From Methanothermococcus sp. (lineage in GTDB: Archaea > AGJL01 > Methanococci > Methanococcales > Methanococcaceae), in the NCBI RefSeq assembly GCF_015523155.1, contig NZ_WAKW01000001.1, positions 1 through 59,353 on the forward strand: a stretch of DNA of 59,353 nt, given 5' to 3'. Numbering within the stretch: position 1 is the stretch's first letter; every line of letters begins with the position of its first letter. Both the position numbers and the translations under genes were made by a program. Below, one piece after another: positions 40,738 to 49,470 of this stretch. The notes beneath the pieces are model-generated. The model saw nothing but the letters and a program-made list of their open reading frames with translations. It did not search any database and was not told where the DNA came from.

Positions 40738-42999
40738 ATGGGAATAGGCGATGATTTAAATGATTTAAATAGCTTTAACAATGCTCCAATGACAAATGAA
40801 AACGGATATTTGGAAAATAATATTACTGCAAATGTTTCAGTGTATGAAGGACCTGGTACTGGGGGCGATAGTGGAGCAGGCATACTTTTTTGCAATGCCC
40901 AAACACATGAAGTATTACAAAATGGAACCTATGTTGTGAAGTTAGCTCCGGGGGATAATATATTTTCAAGTAGAGCTACAGGGGACATCGACCCATGGGA
41001 GGATAAGTGGGTAGATGTTAAATACTACAATCCAATACTGCAAAGAGAAGAAAATTATCATGTGCATGTAGGGAATAACACACCCGATGCTGTACTTCAG
41101 TTCGGCATAATTCCTTCTTTAGATGTTCCCAATGTCATATCAGGAAATCCTAACGATTTATATTCATATGGGAATGTATCTTCAAATATCGATGAATATT
41201 TTGGTTCTAATTCGGGATACACATCTGATGATTTTTTCAGTGAATTTAGGAGTCAGGGTGATCTCCCATGGGTAGGAAATCCTTTGGATTGGGGGGATGA
41301 TATTTATAATTATACTAACAATTTATTCGGAGGAGGCTGGATAGGTGGATTTGCTGGAGGATTGGCGGAGGGGTTGATTGCAGGTGGAGGTATGGCAATA
41401 GCAGGAACGGGGTTTGCAATTAGCAAGTCAGTAGAACGGAGAAGCTTTGACCCACTAAAATACTGGGGGGAAACGATGATAGACGGTGCAGTGCATACGC
41501 TCTTTACACCATATAGGGCATATAATGGGGAGACAGTTACCTCAAGAGACTGGGGAAATTTTGCAAGTATATTTGTTGGAGTTAAAGGAGCAAAAGCAGG
41601 GTGGAAAGGAATGTCTAAAATAGGGGATAGGTATAGAACAAGAAATCTACCAAAATTACCTGCTGAAAACTATATACATCCAGATGCAATGGATGCATCA
41701 AAACCAGTATTTCCAGCGGCTAAAAGTTTCAATGAATTAAGAAAATCTTTCGAAGAATCTGGAAATAATGTAATTACATATACCCCTAATAAAATTGCAG
41801 GAAATGTTGTTGGAGACTCAAGAAAGGGTTATTATGGACTGGAAGACAGCGGTATATATGTTGCTCCAAAAGGAAAAGGGAACCCATATTTTACAAGAAA
41901 ATTAGATTATTCGGCTAGTTGGAATGAAATATATAAAGAAGCTAAAAAAGGCATTGATATAAAGTGGAATCCAGTCGAATCATTTAAAGAAAAATGGCAA
42001 AAATATGGAAAAACTGGGAGAGTATATGAAACACAAGTTAATAAAGTTGTGGAACCTCCAAAAGAAGTGTTGGAACAACCTGGTTTTTCAGCGGTTAATA
42101 AATGGGGTCAAGAGAACCTTGTAGGGACAGGAAACATTAGATTTACAAAAAGAAGTATGATTGGACAGGGGGTTATAAGACGACAAAAATATAAAAATCC
42201 TACGACTGGAAAATTGAGCATGGAACACGGGACTACGGAATATGAGGCTGTGATTGATAAGGGATATAAGTTTGTTGATGAAGGACCTGTGGGGTGGATA
42301 CCTTATGGGGATAGGAGAATAATTGTGAATAAGTTTAGTTTATTAGATGAACAAGGTAAGAAAATAGGGAGCGGATATGTAAATAAAAAAGGAAATATGA
42401 TGAACTACGATGAGTTTTATGGAAGGTTAAAAGATGATGCAATCTATTATGTTGAAGATAAGTATCGATTAAATATCGATAGTTCATTGCATTATATAAA
42501 GCCAAGTTATGATACTAAATATAATGGCAATGATTATGCTAACTCCTATATTGAAGATTATAAATATCCTACTAATATGGACTATCCGATAAACACACCA
42601 CAACCTGCTAACTATCCACCACGAGATCTTACAAAAATAGACTATTCTATATATACGCCATCAGATTATCCAACACCAACACCATATCCAACACCATCTC
42701 CATCAGATTATCCAACACCAACACCATATCCAACACCATCTCCATCAGATTATCCAATGCCAATACCACATCCAACACCAACACCATCAACTTACTATTT
42801 TGATAGTTCTATTGGGTATCCAAGTAATAACTACAAAAAGAAGAAAAAGAAAAAAGATAATGAAAATAATAAAGTTAAATTTAAGAAATACAAACAAGGG
42901 GCGGCTAAATCAAAAAGGAGTTGGTATGTAAAAGACCTGGATGAAGCATTTAAATCTGCTGAAAAACAAGCGAAATTTCTGTTTATGAATAGATACTAA
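40738..42999 (+). CDS. 753-residue protein with glycine-rich hydrophobic segment and proline repeats
   Basis: The N-terminal 180 residues are Asn/Asp/Gly-rich. A Gly-rich hydrophobic stretch (FGGGWIGGFAGGLAEGLIAG, about 200-232) could insert in a membrane. A central globular part (about 310-600) includes YYGLEDSGIYVAPKGKG and GWIPYGDRRIIV. A linker of 14-residue units SDYPTPTPYPTPSP (642-683) and a lysine-rich end (KKKKKKKDNENNK) complete it. No signal peptide. It may be a virion-internal or delivered protein; the central part has a loose toxin-like look, but I do not recognise a catalytic motif. Last gene of the operon. Confidence 0.75.
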   Translation: MGIGDDLNDLNSFNNAPMTNENGYLENNITANVSVYEGPGTGGDSGAGILFCNAQTHEVLQNGTYVVKLAPGDNIFSSRATGDIDPWEDKWVDVKYYNPILQREENYHVHVGNNTPDAVLQFGIIPSLDVPNVISGNPNDLYSYGNVSSNIDEYFGSNSGYTSDDFFSEFRSQGDLPWVGNPLDWGDDIYNYTNNLFGGGWIGGFAGGLAEGLIAGGGMAIAGTGFAISKSVERRSFDPLKYWGETMIDGAVHTLFTPYRAYNGETVTSRDWGNFASIFVGVKGAKAGWKGMSKIGDRYRTRNLPKLPAENYIHPDAMDASKPVFPAAKSFNELRKSFEESGNNVITYTPNKIAGNVVGDSRKGYYGLEDSGIYVAPKGKGNPYFTRKLDYSASWNEIYKEAKKGIDIKWNPVESFKEKWQKYGKTGRVYETQVNKVVEPPKEVLEQPGFSAVNKWGQENLVGTGNIRFTKRSMIGQGVIRRQKYKNPTTGKLSMEHGTTEYEAVIDKGYKFVDEGPVGWIPYGDRRIIVNKFSLLDEQGKKIGSGYVNKKGNMMNYDEFYGRLKDDAIYYVEDKYRLNIDSSLHYIKPSYDTKYNGNDYANSYIEDYKYPTNMDYPINTPQPANYPPRDLTKIDYSIYTPSDYPTPTPYPTPSPSDYPTPTPYPTPSPSDYPMPIPHPTPTPSTYYFDSSIGYPSNNYKKKKKKKDNENNKVKFKKYKQGAAKSKRSWYVKDLDEAFKSAEKQAKFLFMNRY
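42661..42786 (+). repeat. 42-bp coding tandem repeat, three units
   Basis: 42661-42702 and 42703-42744 are near-identical units encoding SDYPTPTPYPTPSP, and 42745-42786 is a diverged third (SDYPMPIPHPTPTP). The unit expands a proline-rich linker in frame. Confidence 0.9.
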
Positions 43000-43040
43000 A
43001 CTAAATGCCACTACAAAACTTTTCAAACATTTTTTAAATT

Positions 43041-43056
43041 TTAATCCGATAGGTTT
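43041..43056 (+). repeat. right-end TCCGATAGGTTT site
   Basis: TTAATCCGATAG is shared with 23328-23339 near attL, and TCCGATAGGTTT matches the inverted left copy AAACCTATCGGA (23362-23373). A candidate accessory binding site for the integrase at the right end. Confidence 0.45.
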
Positions 43057-43211
43057 TAATCCTAAAAAAATAGTCCTTTTTCCTTATTTTTGTTTAATAT
43101 CACATATTGCAGTTGATTGTTCTTTATTCAATCAACCGTTTAAAAATAGCCTTTTATTATTTAATATCTCAATGTTCTTTTAATATTGTATATTGTAAAT
43201 TTGTGTTAGTC

Positions 43212-43277
43212 CTTGAAATCCGGTGGGGCTTTGCCCCGCAAGGGTTCAAATCCCTTCCTCCGCGCCTTTTTATTTTA
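43212..43277 (+). repeat. attR core, 66 bp, with tRNA-Ser 3' fragment
   Basis: Identical copy of 23212-23277. The first 53 bases are the 3' part of tRNA-Ser without a 5' half or acceptor partner, so this copy is not a functional tRNA. Confidence 0.95.
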
Positions 43278-43318
43278 GAAGTTAATATTTATTAATTTAT
43301 ATATATTATTTTTTAGGC

Positions 43319-43373
43319 TCCAACCGAAGCGGAGCGAGGTTGGAATTTTGATGCAACTTTTCCTAAAAGTTGC
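43319..43373 (+). other. two tandem hairpins upstream of rpl34e
   Basis: TCCAACC (43319-43325) pairs with GGTTGGA (43338-43344), and GCAACTTTT (43353-43361) with AAAAGTTGC (43365-43373) around a 3-base loop. The first hairpin is GC-rich against an AT-rich background. They lie outside attR, so they belong to host DNA. A small RNA, a terminator pair or a dispersed genomic repeat are all possible. Confidence 0.5.
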
Positions 43374-43507
43374 TAAGAGATATTTATTAACAAAAAATTT
43401 TATATAGTATGAATGCGTAGTTAATCTAACTATTTTATAGTACTCATATATAATTTTAAAAATATATAGTTCTGAAATTAGTTATTTATTAAAAAGGAGG
43501 TAATAAC

Positions 43508-43777
43508 ATGCCTGCTCCAAGATATAAATCAGGTTCATTTAAGAAAGTATCAAGGAGAGCTCCTGGAAACAAGACTGTACTGCATTACAAAAGAAAAAAA
43601 CCTTCAAAAGCGAAATGTGCATCTTGTGGAGCTCTTTTAAATGGCGTTCCAAGAGGAAGAGCATACGAAATTGCAAAACTCTCAAAGACAGAGAAAAGAC
43701 CTGAAAGACCATATGGTGGCTATTTATGCCCAAAATGTCTTAAAAGGTTAATGATTGAAAAAGCAAGAAACATATAA
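43508..43777 (+). CDS. rpl34e: ribosomal protein L34e
   Basis: 89 residues, MPAPRYKSGSFKKVSRRAPG at the start, and a zinc-binding pair CASCG...CPKCL. A component of the archaeal/eukaryal large subunit. AAAAAGGAGGT lies upstream of the ATG. In methanococci it follows adkA and the DUF106 gene; here the element separates them. Confidence 0.95.
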   Translation: MPAPRYKSGSFKKVSRRAPGNKTVLHYKRKKPSKAKCASCGALLNGVPRGRAYEIAKLSKTEKRPERPYGGYLCPKCLKRLMIEKARNI

Positions 43778-43802
43778 GCAAAAAGTTAATTAAGGTGTTG
43801 TA

Positions 43803-44342
43803 ATGATAATAACCATTGGAGGGCTGCCGGGAACAGGAACTACAACGATGTCAAAGCTAATATCTGAGAAATACAACCTTAAACATGTATGTGCAGGTTT
43901 TATATTCAGAGATATGGCAAAAGAAATGAATATGGAGTTGCAGGAATTTAGCAAATATGCAGAAGAAAATCCTGAAATCGATAAGGAAATAGATAGAAAA
44001 CAGGTTGAATTAGCAAAAGAAGGAAATATAGTTCTTGAAGGCAGGCTTGCAGCATGGATGCTTAAAAATAACAATGTGAATCCAACGTTATCAATATGGT
44101 TGAGAGCCCCTTCAATGGTGAGATGTGAGAGAATAAGTGAAAGAGAAAACGAAGACCTCGACACCGCATTAACTAAAATGATAAATAGAGAAAATAGTGA
44201 GAAGAAGAGATATAAAGAAATATATAATATTGATATAGATGATTTATCAATATACGATATTGTAATCGATTCTTCAACATGGAATATAAACGGAGTGTTT
44301 AATATCATCTGTGAAGCAATAGATAATTTAGAAAATAAATAA
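43803..44342 (+). CDS. cmk: cytidylate kinase (archaeal type)
   Basis: 179 residues. Phosphorylates CMP/dCMP using ATP. The P-loop [14 protein letters not shown] is at residues 6-19, followed by [12 protein letters not shown] and the NMP-binding and lid segments ([19 protein letters not shown]). ATG follows GGTG. It lies in the conserved rpl34e-cmk-rpl14e order. Confidence 0.95.
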   Translation: MIITIGGLPGTGTTTMSKLISEKYNLKHVCAGFIFRDMAKEMNMELQEFSKYAEENPEIDKEIDRKQVELAKEGNIVLEGRLAAWMLKNNNVNPTLSIWLRAPSMVRCERISERENEDLDTALTKMINRENSEKKRYKEIYNIDIDDLSIYDIVIDSSTWNINGVFNIICEAIDNLENK

Positions 44343-44374
44343 AAGTAAAATATAATAAATTAAAAAACAGATGG

Positions 44375-44430
44375 TATATAAATAACTCCTCCCCTTTTAA
44401 AGGATGAATTGTAATTGGCGACAATTACAA
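44375..44430 (+). promoter_or_regulatory. rpl14e promoter and 5' leader hairpin
   Basis: TATATAAATA (44375-44384) is a TATA box; transcription should start about 44404-44408. Directly there, TTGTAATTG (44409-44417) and CAATTACAA (44422-44430) form a perfect 9-bp stem capped by GCGA, a GNRA tetraloop. The hairpin would be the very 5' end of the mRNA, 26 bases before the ATG, and could bind a ribosomal protein or protect the transcript. Confidence 0.55.
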
Positions 44431-44455
44431 CAACAAAAACTGAGGTGAGGTATTT

Positions 44456-44689
44456 ATGTCAGCAATTGAAGTAGGAAGAGTATGCATTAAAACATTAGGT
44501 AGAGAGGCAGGAAAAACCTGCGTTATTGTAGATATATTGGATAAAAACTTTGTTGTAGTAGATGGAAATGTTAAAAGAAGAAGATGCAACATAAAACACA
44601 TCGAACCAACAGACAAAAAAGTTGAAATTGAAAAAGGAGCTTCAACAGAAGAAGTAAAATTAGCATTGGACACAGCAGGCTTATTATAA
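44456..44689 (+). CDS. rpl14e: ribosomal protein L14e
   Basis: 77 residues beginning MSAIEVGRVCIKTLGREAGK, a KOW-type SH3 barrel (CVIVDILDKNFVVVDGNVKR), of the archaeal/eukaryal large subunit. GAGGTGAGG precedes the ATG. It has its own promoter after cmk. Confidence 0.95.
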   Translation: MSAIEVGRVCIKTLGREAGKTCVIVDILDKNFVVVDGNVKRRRCNIKHIEPTDKKVEIEKGASTEEVKLALDTAGLL

Positions 44690-44902
44690 CCTCTTTTTAA
44701 TTATTTTTAATTTTAATTTTTAGTTAGTATTTTTATGTTGTAATTATGTTTTTCTATTTTACCGTATTTTATTATATTTATTATATTTTATATGATTTAG
44801 AATAATATGTATAATTTATAATTAAAAGAAAAAAGAATAAAAATTAAATAAAAATCCTTTTGGATTTATAGAGCTCACCAAAATACACATATAAATAAAA
44901 AA

Positions 44903-45304
44903 TTATTCATCTTTTTCTATTAATTTTCCAGCATCTTCTCCAGATTTTAAGTTGTATATTTCTTTTATTTTTATTACAACGGCTCCTTTTGGAACTTTAC
45001 TGTATTGTTCATCTATTTCTTTTGCAACTTCGAACCATTCCCCTTCTGTATAGTATTCTGCAATTCCTTTGTATTGGAATGGATGTTCTCTACAATCCGA
45101 TGTTGCAAGGGCTACATTTGGGTTTTCTTTAATATTCTTTAAGGTCTTATGCATGAAATTATCACATATTACGACAGTTTCATCATCTACTACTTTAAGT
45201 GCTTTCATAGGAGCAACATTTGGTATTCCATCTTTTGAAGATGTTGCAAAGAATACAACAGACTCATTTATTGATTTTTTCATTTCTTCTGTAAGTTTTA
45301 CCAT
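44903..45304 (-). CDS. pyridoxamine-phosphate-oxidase-like flavin-binding protein
   Basis: 133 residues of the split-barrel FMN-binding fold. FFATSSKDGIPNVAPMKALK near residue 18 and CDNFMHKTLKNIKENPNVAL near 47 match the PNPOx-like family. It probably binds FMN or F420 and acts as a small oxidoreductase; many such methanogen proteins are uncharacterised. GGTGATAT precedes the ATG. Confidence 0.85.
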   Translation of the reverse strand: MVKLTEEMKKSINESVVFFATSSKDGIPNVAPMKALKVVDDETVVICDNFMHKTLKNIKENPNVALATSDCREHPFQYKGIAEYYTEGEWFEVAKEIDEQYSKVPKGAVVIKIKEIYNLKSGEDAGKLIEKDE

Positions 45305-45391
45305 GATATCACCACCATGTTTTAATGAGATATTTTATTGTTATTAATTCTTACTATTTATTTTTATCCACTGTTTTATTTACTGCCTATT

Positions 45392-46057
45392 TTATTTTTT
45401 ACCAATTGGCAAATATTTCATTAAAAAATCAGCAAAGCTCTCCATGTTTCTTGTTTGGATATATATCTTTCCAGTTCCTTTAAATTCATAAACTACACCT
45501 TCTCCACCAAGTAATGATGATTTTAATCCGCCAATTCTTCTTAATGAATAAGATAGTCCATCCGTGAATCCAACAAGATTGCCGTTATCAACTATCAAAC
45601 TTTCATCATTTAATTCCACAGTTTCAAGAGCTCCGAAGGATGATAAAAACACATCTCCTTTTCCTTCAAGCTTCATTAAAAACAACCCTTTACCTCCAAA
45701 GAATGATTTTGTCCCTCCAAATTTTGTATTGATATTTATATCTGGTGATGATGCCATGTATGCCCCACTTTGAACATAGAGAGCTCCGTCCAATTCATGA
45801 TGAACTATATCTCCAACATAATTTGGAGATAATGCCAATATTCCTGTTCCACTGAATTTATTTAAAAATATATTTTCTCCAACAACTGCCCTTTTTAGAG
45901 CTCCCATCAATCCCCCGCTCATGTTGGTTTTTATGTCAATACTGCTGTCCATATACACCATTGCACCAGTTTCAGCCGTGATGCTCTGATTTTGGAGATT
46001 TATCTTTAATAATGAATATGCAGGTTTGTATTCTATTTTAAAGTCATATTCTGCCAT
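45392..46057 (-). CDS. AIM24/TIGR00266 family protein
   Basis: 221 residues of repeated short beta-strands rich in Gly (SGGLMGALKRAVVGENIFLN, GTKSFFGGKGLFLMKLEGKG), with the family's N-terminal GAMVYMDSSI motif. It forms a trimeric beta-prism like bacterial AIM24 proteins and is cytosolic. Function is unknown; the SD is GGGGGT. Confidence 0.9.
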   Translation of the reverse strand: MAEYDFKIEYKPAYSLLKINLQNQSITAETGAMVYMDSSIDIKTNMSGGLMGALKRAVVGENIFLNKFSGTGILALSPNYVGDIVHHELDGALYVQSGAYMASSPDININTKFGGTKSFFGGKGLFLMKLEGKGDVFLSSFGALETVELNDESLIVDNGNLVGFTDGLSYSLRRIGGLKSSLLGGEGVVYEFKGTGKIYIQTRNMESFADFLMKYLPIGKK

Positions 46058-46181
46058 ATTACCCCCTTTTAATACTTTTTTGGTTATTAGTTAATATATA
46101 ATATTATGTAATTATATTTTATATAGATTCAGATGTTCTATAACCGAAATAAATTTTTTGAATTTACCGGCTTATAAACTC

Positions 46182-46874
46182 TCAATGTGTTTTATTATGT
46201 TCCACAATATCTATAATTTCACCATCCTTCATTTTTACAACCTTTGTAGCATATTTTGTATATTCTTGCTCGTGGGTGACCATTATAATAGTTATTCCGT
46301 TATCATGGAGCTCCTTTAAAATCTTCATAATTTTATTTCCACTTTTACTATCTAAATTCCCGGTGGGTTCATCTGCAAGTATTATCTTTGGGTTATTTGC
46401 AAGAGCTCGTGCTATTGCCACCCTTTGTTGTTGACCACCACTTAATTGATTTGGATAATAATTAATACGCTGTTCAAGTCCAACTGATTCAAGCAATTTT
46501 TTAGCCCTTTTTTTTCTATAAATTTTGTTTTTTTCATCCAGTATCATAGGAAGCTCCACATTTTCCAGTGCAGTTAATGTATTTATTAGATGAAATTGTT
46601 GAAATATAAAACCGCTTATTTTTCTTCTAAATACTGCCCTTTCATTTTCACCCATAAGTGTGGTTTTTTTACCTTTAATATAAACCATGCCCTTATTTGG
46701 AACATCCAAGAGACCAAGGATATTTAAAAATGTGGATTTTCCACATCCACTGGGACCAGTTATTGCTACAAATTCTCCTTTATTTATTTTTAAATTTACC
46801 CCCTTTAAAACCACGGTTTTAGCTTCTCCCTTTCCATATACTTTCCATAGATTTCTCGCTTCTATAAATGTCAT
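46182..46874 (-). CDS. ABC transporter ATP-binding protein (MacB/LolD type)
   Basis: 230 residues. Walker A GPSGCGKST, Q-loop GFIFQQFHL, signature LSGGQQQR, Walker B IILADEPTGNLD and H-loop MVTHEQEY are all intact. The closest well-studied relative is MJ0796, whose ATP-bound dimer is a model for ABC ATPases. It shares its start with the stop region of the permease gene upstream (46874), so the two form one transporter, probably exporting a lipid, lipoprotein or peptide or acting mechanically on surface proteins. Confidence 0.93.
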   Translation of the reverse strand: MTFIEARNLWKVYGKGEAKTVVLKGVNLKINKGEFVAITGPSGCGKSTFLNILGLLDVPNKGMVYIKGKKTTLMGENERAVFRRKISGFIFQQFHLINTLTALENVELPMILDEKNKIYRKKRAKKLLESVGLEQRINYYPNQLSGGQQQRVAIARALANNPKIILADEPTGNLDSKSGNKIMKILKELHDNGITIIMVTHEQEYTKYATKVVKMKDGEIIDIVEHNKTH

Positions 46875-48064
46875 TATAACCCCCTCAAAGTATCAATTGG
46901 ATTTAATTTTGCTCCGCTTCTTGCGGGGAAATATCCACTAATAACACCTATAATAAATGAGAACCCCAAAACTCCAAATATGAGCTCCCAAGAAATCCAA
47001 GCCTGAACCATACCATACCCCATATTTTGAGCTATTGTTTCCACCAATTTGGCAATACCCACGCCAATTATTAAACCCACAATTCCACCTAATAACCCTA
47101 AAAATCCTGCTTCAACCACGAATATTGATAGTATCGTTGTGGTCTCTGCACCAAGTGCTTTTAAAATCCCAATATCTTTTCTTCTTTCCAGTATGCTCAT
47201 ATGCATTGTGTTGGATATACCAACGGCACCAACTAATAAGGATATTCCAGCAACCCCTGCTACAAACATGGTTAAAACATTTAATATTCCACCAATAGAT
47301 TTTGCCATCTGTTCAGCGGTTAAAACACTGAAATTATCAGTTCCCATGGACTTTTCCAAGGCATCTTTTATGTCTTCAGATATTTTTTTGATATCTGCAC
47401 CATCTTTGATTTTCACCATTATATAATTATACTCCCCTTTTTTATTAAACAGTTCTTCACCTGAGCTCATGGGTATTATTACCATATTGTCATCTTGCTG
47501 ATTGCCCACTTGAGCCATGATTCCTACAATTTTAAATTTTTTTCCATTGATGTATATTGAATCCCCTACTTCCAATTCTTTTTTAAATAAATTATGTGCC
47601 ACTCCATACCCTATTATACATTTATAGTTGTCATTGTCTGATAGCCACCGTCCTTTTTCAATTCCATATCCCCCCACATCAGAATAAACAGATTTTATAT
47701 TGGAGGGTTTCGCATAGAACATATTTACGAAATATTTTTCATCTCTATGTTCAATATTAACACCGCCATACCATCCATATAGAACTTTATCCACCCCCTT
47801 TATATTTTTAATGGCTTTAATCTCTTTATCTCTAAAAAGTTTAGTTGGTGGAATCCCAAACTGTTTCATGGGAAAAATTTGTATTTTATTTGCCCCCAAC
47901 TTTGCAGTTTCCTCTTGTATGTAATTTTGAACACCATACCCCAAAGAAATAAGGCTAACTATGGCCACAATGCCTATTACAATCCCCACAATTGTTAGCA
48001 AACTCTGAGTTCTTTTTTGAGTTATGTTTTTTCCCGCAAAGGAAATAATATCTATTGGTTTCAT
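46874..48064 (-). CDS. ABC transporter permease (MacB/FtsX type)
   Basis: 396 residues. One N-terminal membrane helix (QSLLTIVGIVIGIVAIVSLI), a large extracellular MacB core domain (about 45-240), and three C-terminal FtsX helices ending with GYFPARSGAKLNPIDTLRGL. One-base overlap with the ATPase gene. A divergent COG1361-type surface protein gene starts 128 bp away and may work with it. Confidence 0.9.
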   Translation of the reverse strand: MKPIDIISFAGKNITQKRTQSLLTIVGIVIGIVAIVSLISLGYGVQNYIQEETAKLGANKIQIFPMKQFGIPPTKLFRDKEIKAIKNIKGVDKVLYGWYGGVNIEHRDEKYFVNMFYAKPSNIKSVYSDVGGYGIEKGRWLSDNDNYKCIIGYGVAHNLFKKELEVGDSIYINGKKFKIVGIMAQVGNQQDDNMVIIPMSSGEELFNKKGEYNYIMVKIKDGADIKKISEDIKDALEKSMGTDNFSVLTAEQMAKSIGGILNVLTMFVAGVAGISLLVGAVGISNTMHMSILERRKDIGILKALGAETTTILSIFVVEAGFLGLLGGIVGLIIGVGIAKLVETIAQNMGYGMVQAWISWELIFGVLGFSFIIGVISGYFPARSGAKLNPIDTLRGL

Positions 48065-48191
48065 TATTTCACCAAATTTGGTATATTATGATAATTAATA
48101 TATATTATAATTATATACTATGAATTATATCTTATAATTAATTATATATCATAATGAATATGGGTGTAAGTTAAACTAAAAGAGGGGGATT

Positions 48192-49430
48192 ATGAAAAAA
48201 CTATATTATATTTTTGTTTTGGCAGTATTTTTAACAACATCCATAAATTATGGATTAACTATTGATAATCCCCAGTATCGGGTGGATAAACTAATACCTG
48301 ATGAAAAATCTCCAAATATAATCCATCCAGGGGATGATGTGGATTTATGGTTTAAAATAACAAACAACAATTATAACAATAATGTAAAGAACATAAGAAT
48401 AACAATTACGCCACATTATCCATTTGAAATAAAGCAGGTAAATTCCATAAAGGGAACATATACAATATCCCATCTAAATCCTGGTGAAAGTGATACGGCA
48501 TACTTTAAACTTCATATACATGAAAATGCACCATCTGGATATTATAGGATTGATGTAAATGTATCTTATGATGAAGTTGAACATGAAAATGGAGAGGATA
48601 TAACTAGGCACTATGAATGGTCAAAAATATACCACTTGCCAATATATGGTATAGCAAACTTCGAAATATATACAAAAAATATTACATTAACACCTGGAAA
48701 AACAGATACCATGGATATTTTATTAAAAAATAAAGGAACAGGAATTGCAAAATATTTAACTGTAAATTTAAAGGGAACTAAAAACGTCAATATATTGGGG
48801 GCTACTACATTTTATTTAAAATCTGTAAAACCTGGTGAAAATAACAAGATTTCAGCAAAAATTTATGCCACCACCAAAGCAGATGATGGTATATATCCAA
48901 TAATCGCAACAATATATTGGATTGGAGAAGATGGTGGCTTATACAATTCAACTATTCCAATAAATATAAGAGTTTGTAAAAAAATATACAATAACAGTGT
49001 TTTTATATATTTGAATAGTTATAAGTATAAACCAGATGGTTCAGAAATAGATATTGGGGTGGCAAATAGGGGTTCAACTTCTGTAAAACACTGTGTTTTG
49101 AAAATAAGTGGGATAACTGAATTAAACAATAATTATATCAAATATATTGGGGATTTAAGTGAAGATGATTATGATATAGTATCTTACAATGTGTATGGAA
49201 GATTAAACGAAACTCTGCCTGTAAAAGTTGATTTAACATATTTTGATAATTACCACAATAAATACCATATTTCAAAAACATTTAATATAACGTTTAAGGA
49301 ATATGCAGGCGTTAAATCTAATATTAATTACTATTATATATTAATAATAGGACTATTGATATTGGCTATTTTATATTATATCCATAAAAAGAGAAAGAAA
49401 AAAGAGGACATTGAAAAATATGAGGAATAA
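48192..49430 (+). CDS. exported CARDB/NEW3-repeat surface protein (COG1361-like)
   Basis: 412 residues. A signal peptide (MKKLYYIFVLAVFLTTSINYG) is followed by three Ig-like domains rich in the 'L.PG......I.I' pattern (HPGDDVDLWFKITNN, LTPGKTDTMDILLKNKG, SEIDIGVANRGST). A C-terminal membrane helix with basic end (ILIIGLLILAILYYIHKKRK) anchors it outside. Divergent from the MacB-type transporter, a pairing common in archaea, so it may be the transporter's surface partner. SD AGAGGGGG. Confidence 0.85.
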   Translation: MKKLYYIFVLAVFLTTSINYGLTIDNPQYRVDKLIPDEKSPNIIHPGDDVDLWFKITNNNYNNNVKNIRITITPHYPFEIKQVNSIKGTYTISHLNPGESDTAYFKLHIHENAPSGYYRIDVNVSYDEVEHENGEDITRHYEWSKIYHLPIYGIANFEIYTKNITLTPGKTDTMDILLKNKGTGIAKYLTVNLKGTKNVNILGATTFYLKSVKPGENNKISAKIYATTKADDGIYPIIATIYWIGEDGGLYNSTIPINIRVCKKIYNNSVFIYLNSYKYKPDGSEIDIGVANRGSTSVKHCVLKISGITELNNNYIKYIGDLSEDDYDIVSYNVYGRLNETLPVKVDLTYFDNYHNKYHISKTFNITFKEYAGVKSNINYYYILIIGLLILAILYYIHKKRKKKEDIEKYEE

Positions 49431-49470
49431 GTTTAATATTTTTTATATTAATTATTTTTTTATATATTAT

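Larger units (their letters stand above)
23212..43211. mobile_element. integrated 20,000-bp provirus-like element in tRNA-Ser
   Basis: The distance between the two att copies is exactly 20,000 bp. The inside holds a tyrosine integrase next to attL, an MCM helicase, DNA-binding regulators, and a long rightward cluster of small membrane proteins, an ATPase, a large exported protein and a proline-repeat protein. The host genes on either side (adkA-DUF106 on the left, rpl34e-cmk-rpl14e on the right) belong to one conserved neighbourhood. The gene set suits a virus or virus-derived plasmid. Two-helix capsid-like proteins and a LamG surface protein suggest the spindle-shaped lineage (fusellovirus, PAV1/TPV1, M. 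voltae A3-VLP); this is inference. Confidence 0.92.
43000..43507. other. non-coding right end of the element and rpl34e leader
   Basis: No gene is seen. 43000-43211 is the AT-rich right end of the element, with TTAATCCGATAG at 43041-43052 matching the left end. The attR copy follows, then two hairpins (43319-43373) and a TATA-like TTTATATAG (about 43399-43407) that can serve rpl34e. Confidence 0.6.

Noticed and set aside
42661-42786. Short spaced repeats that might be a CRISPR array
   Set aside because: The units are contiguous 42-bp coding repeats in frame with SDYPTP peptides, without spacers or cas genes.
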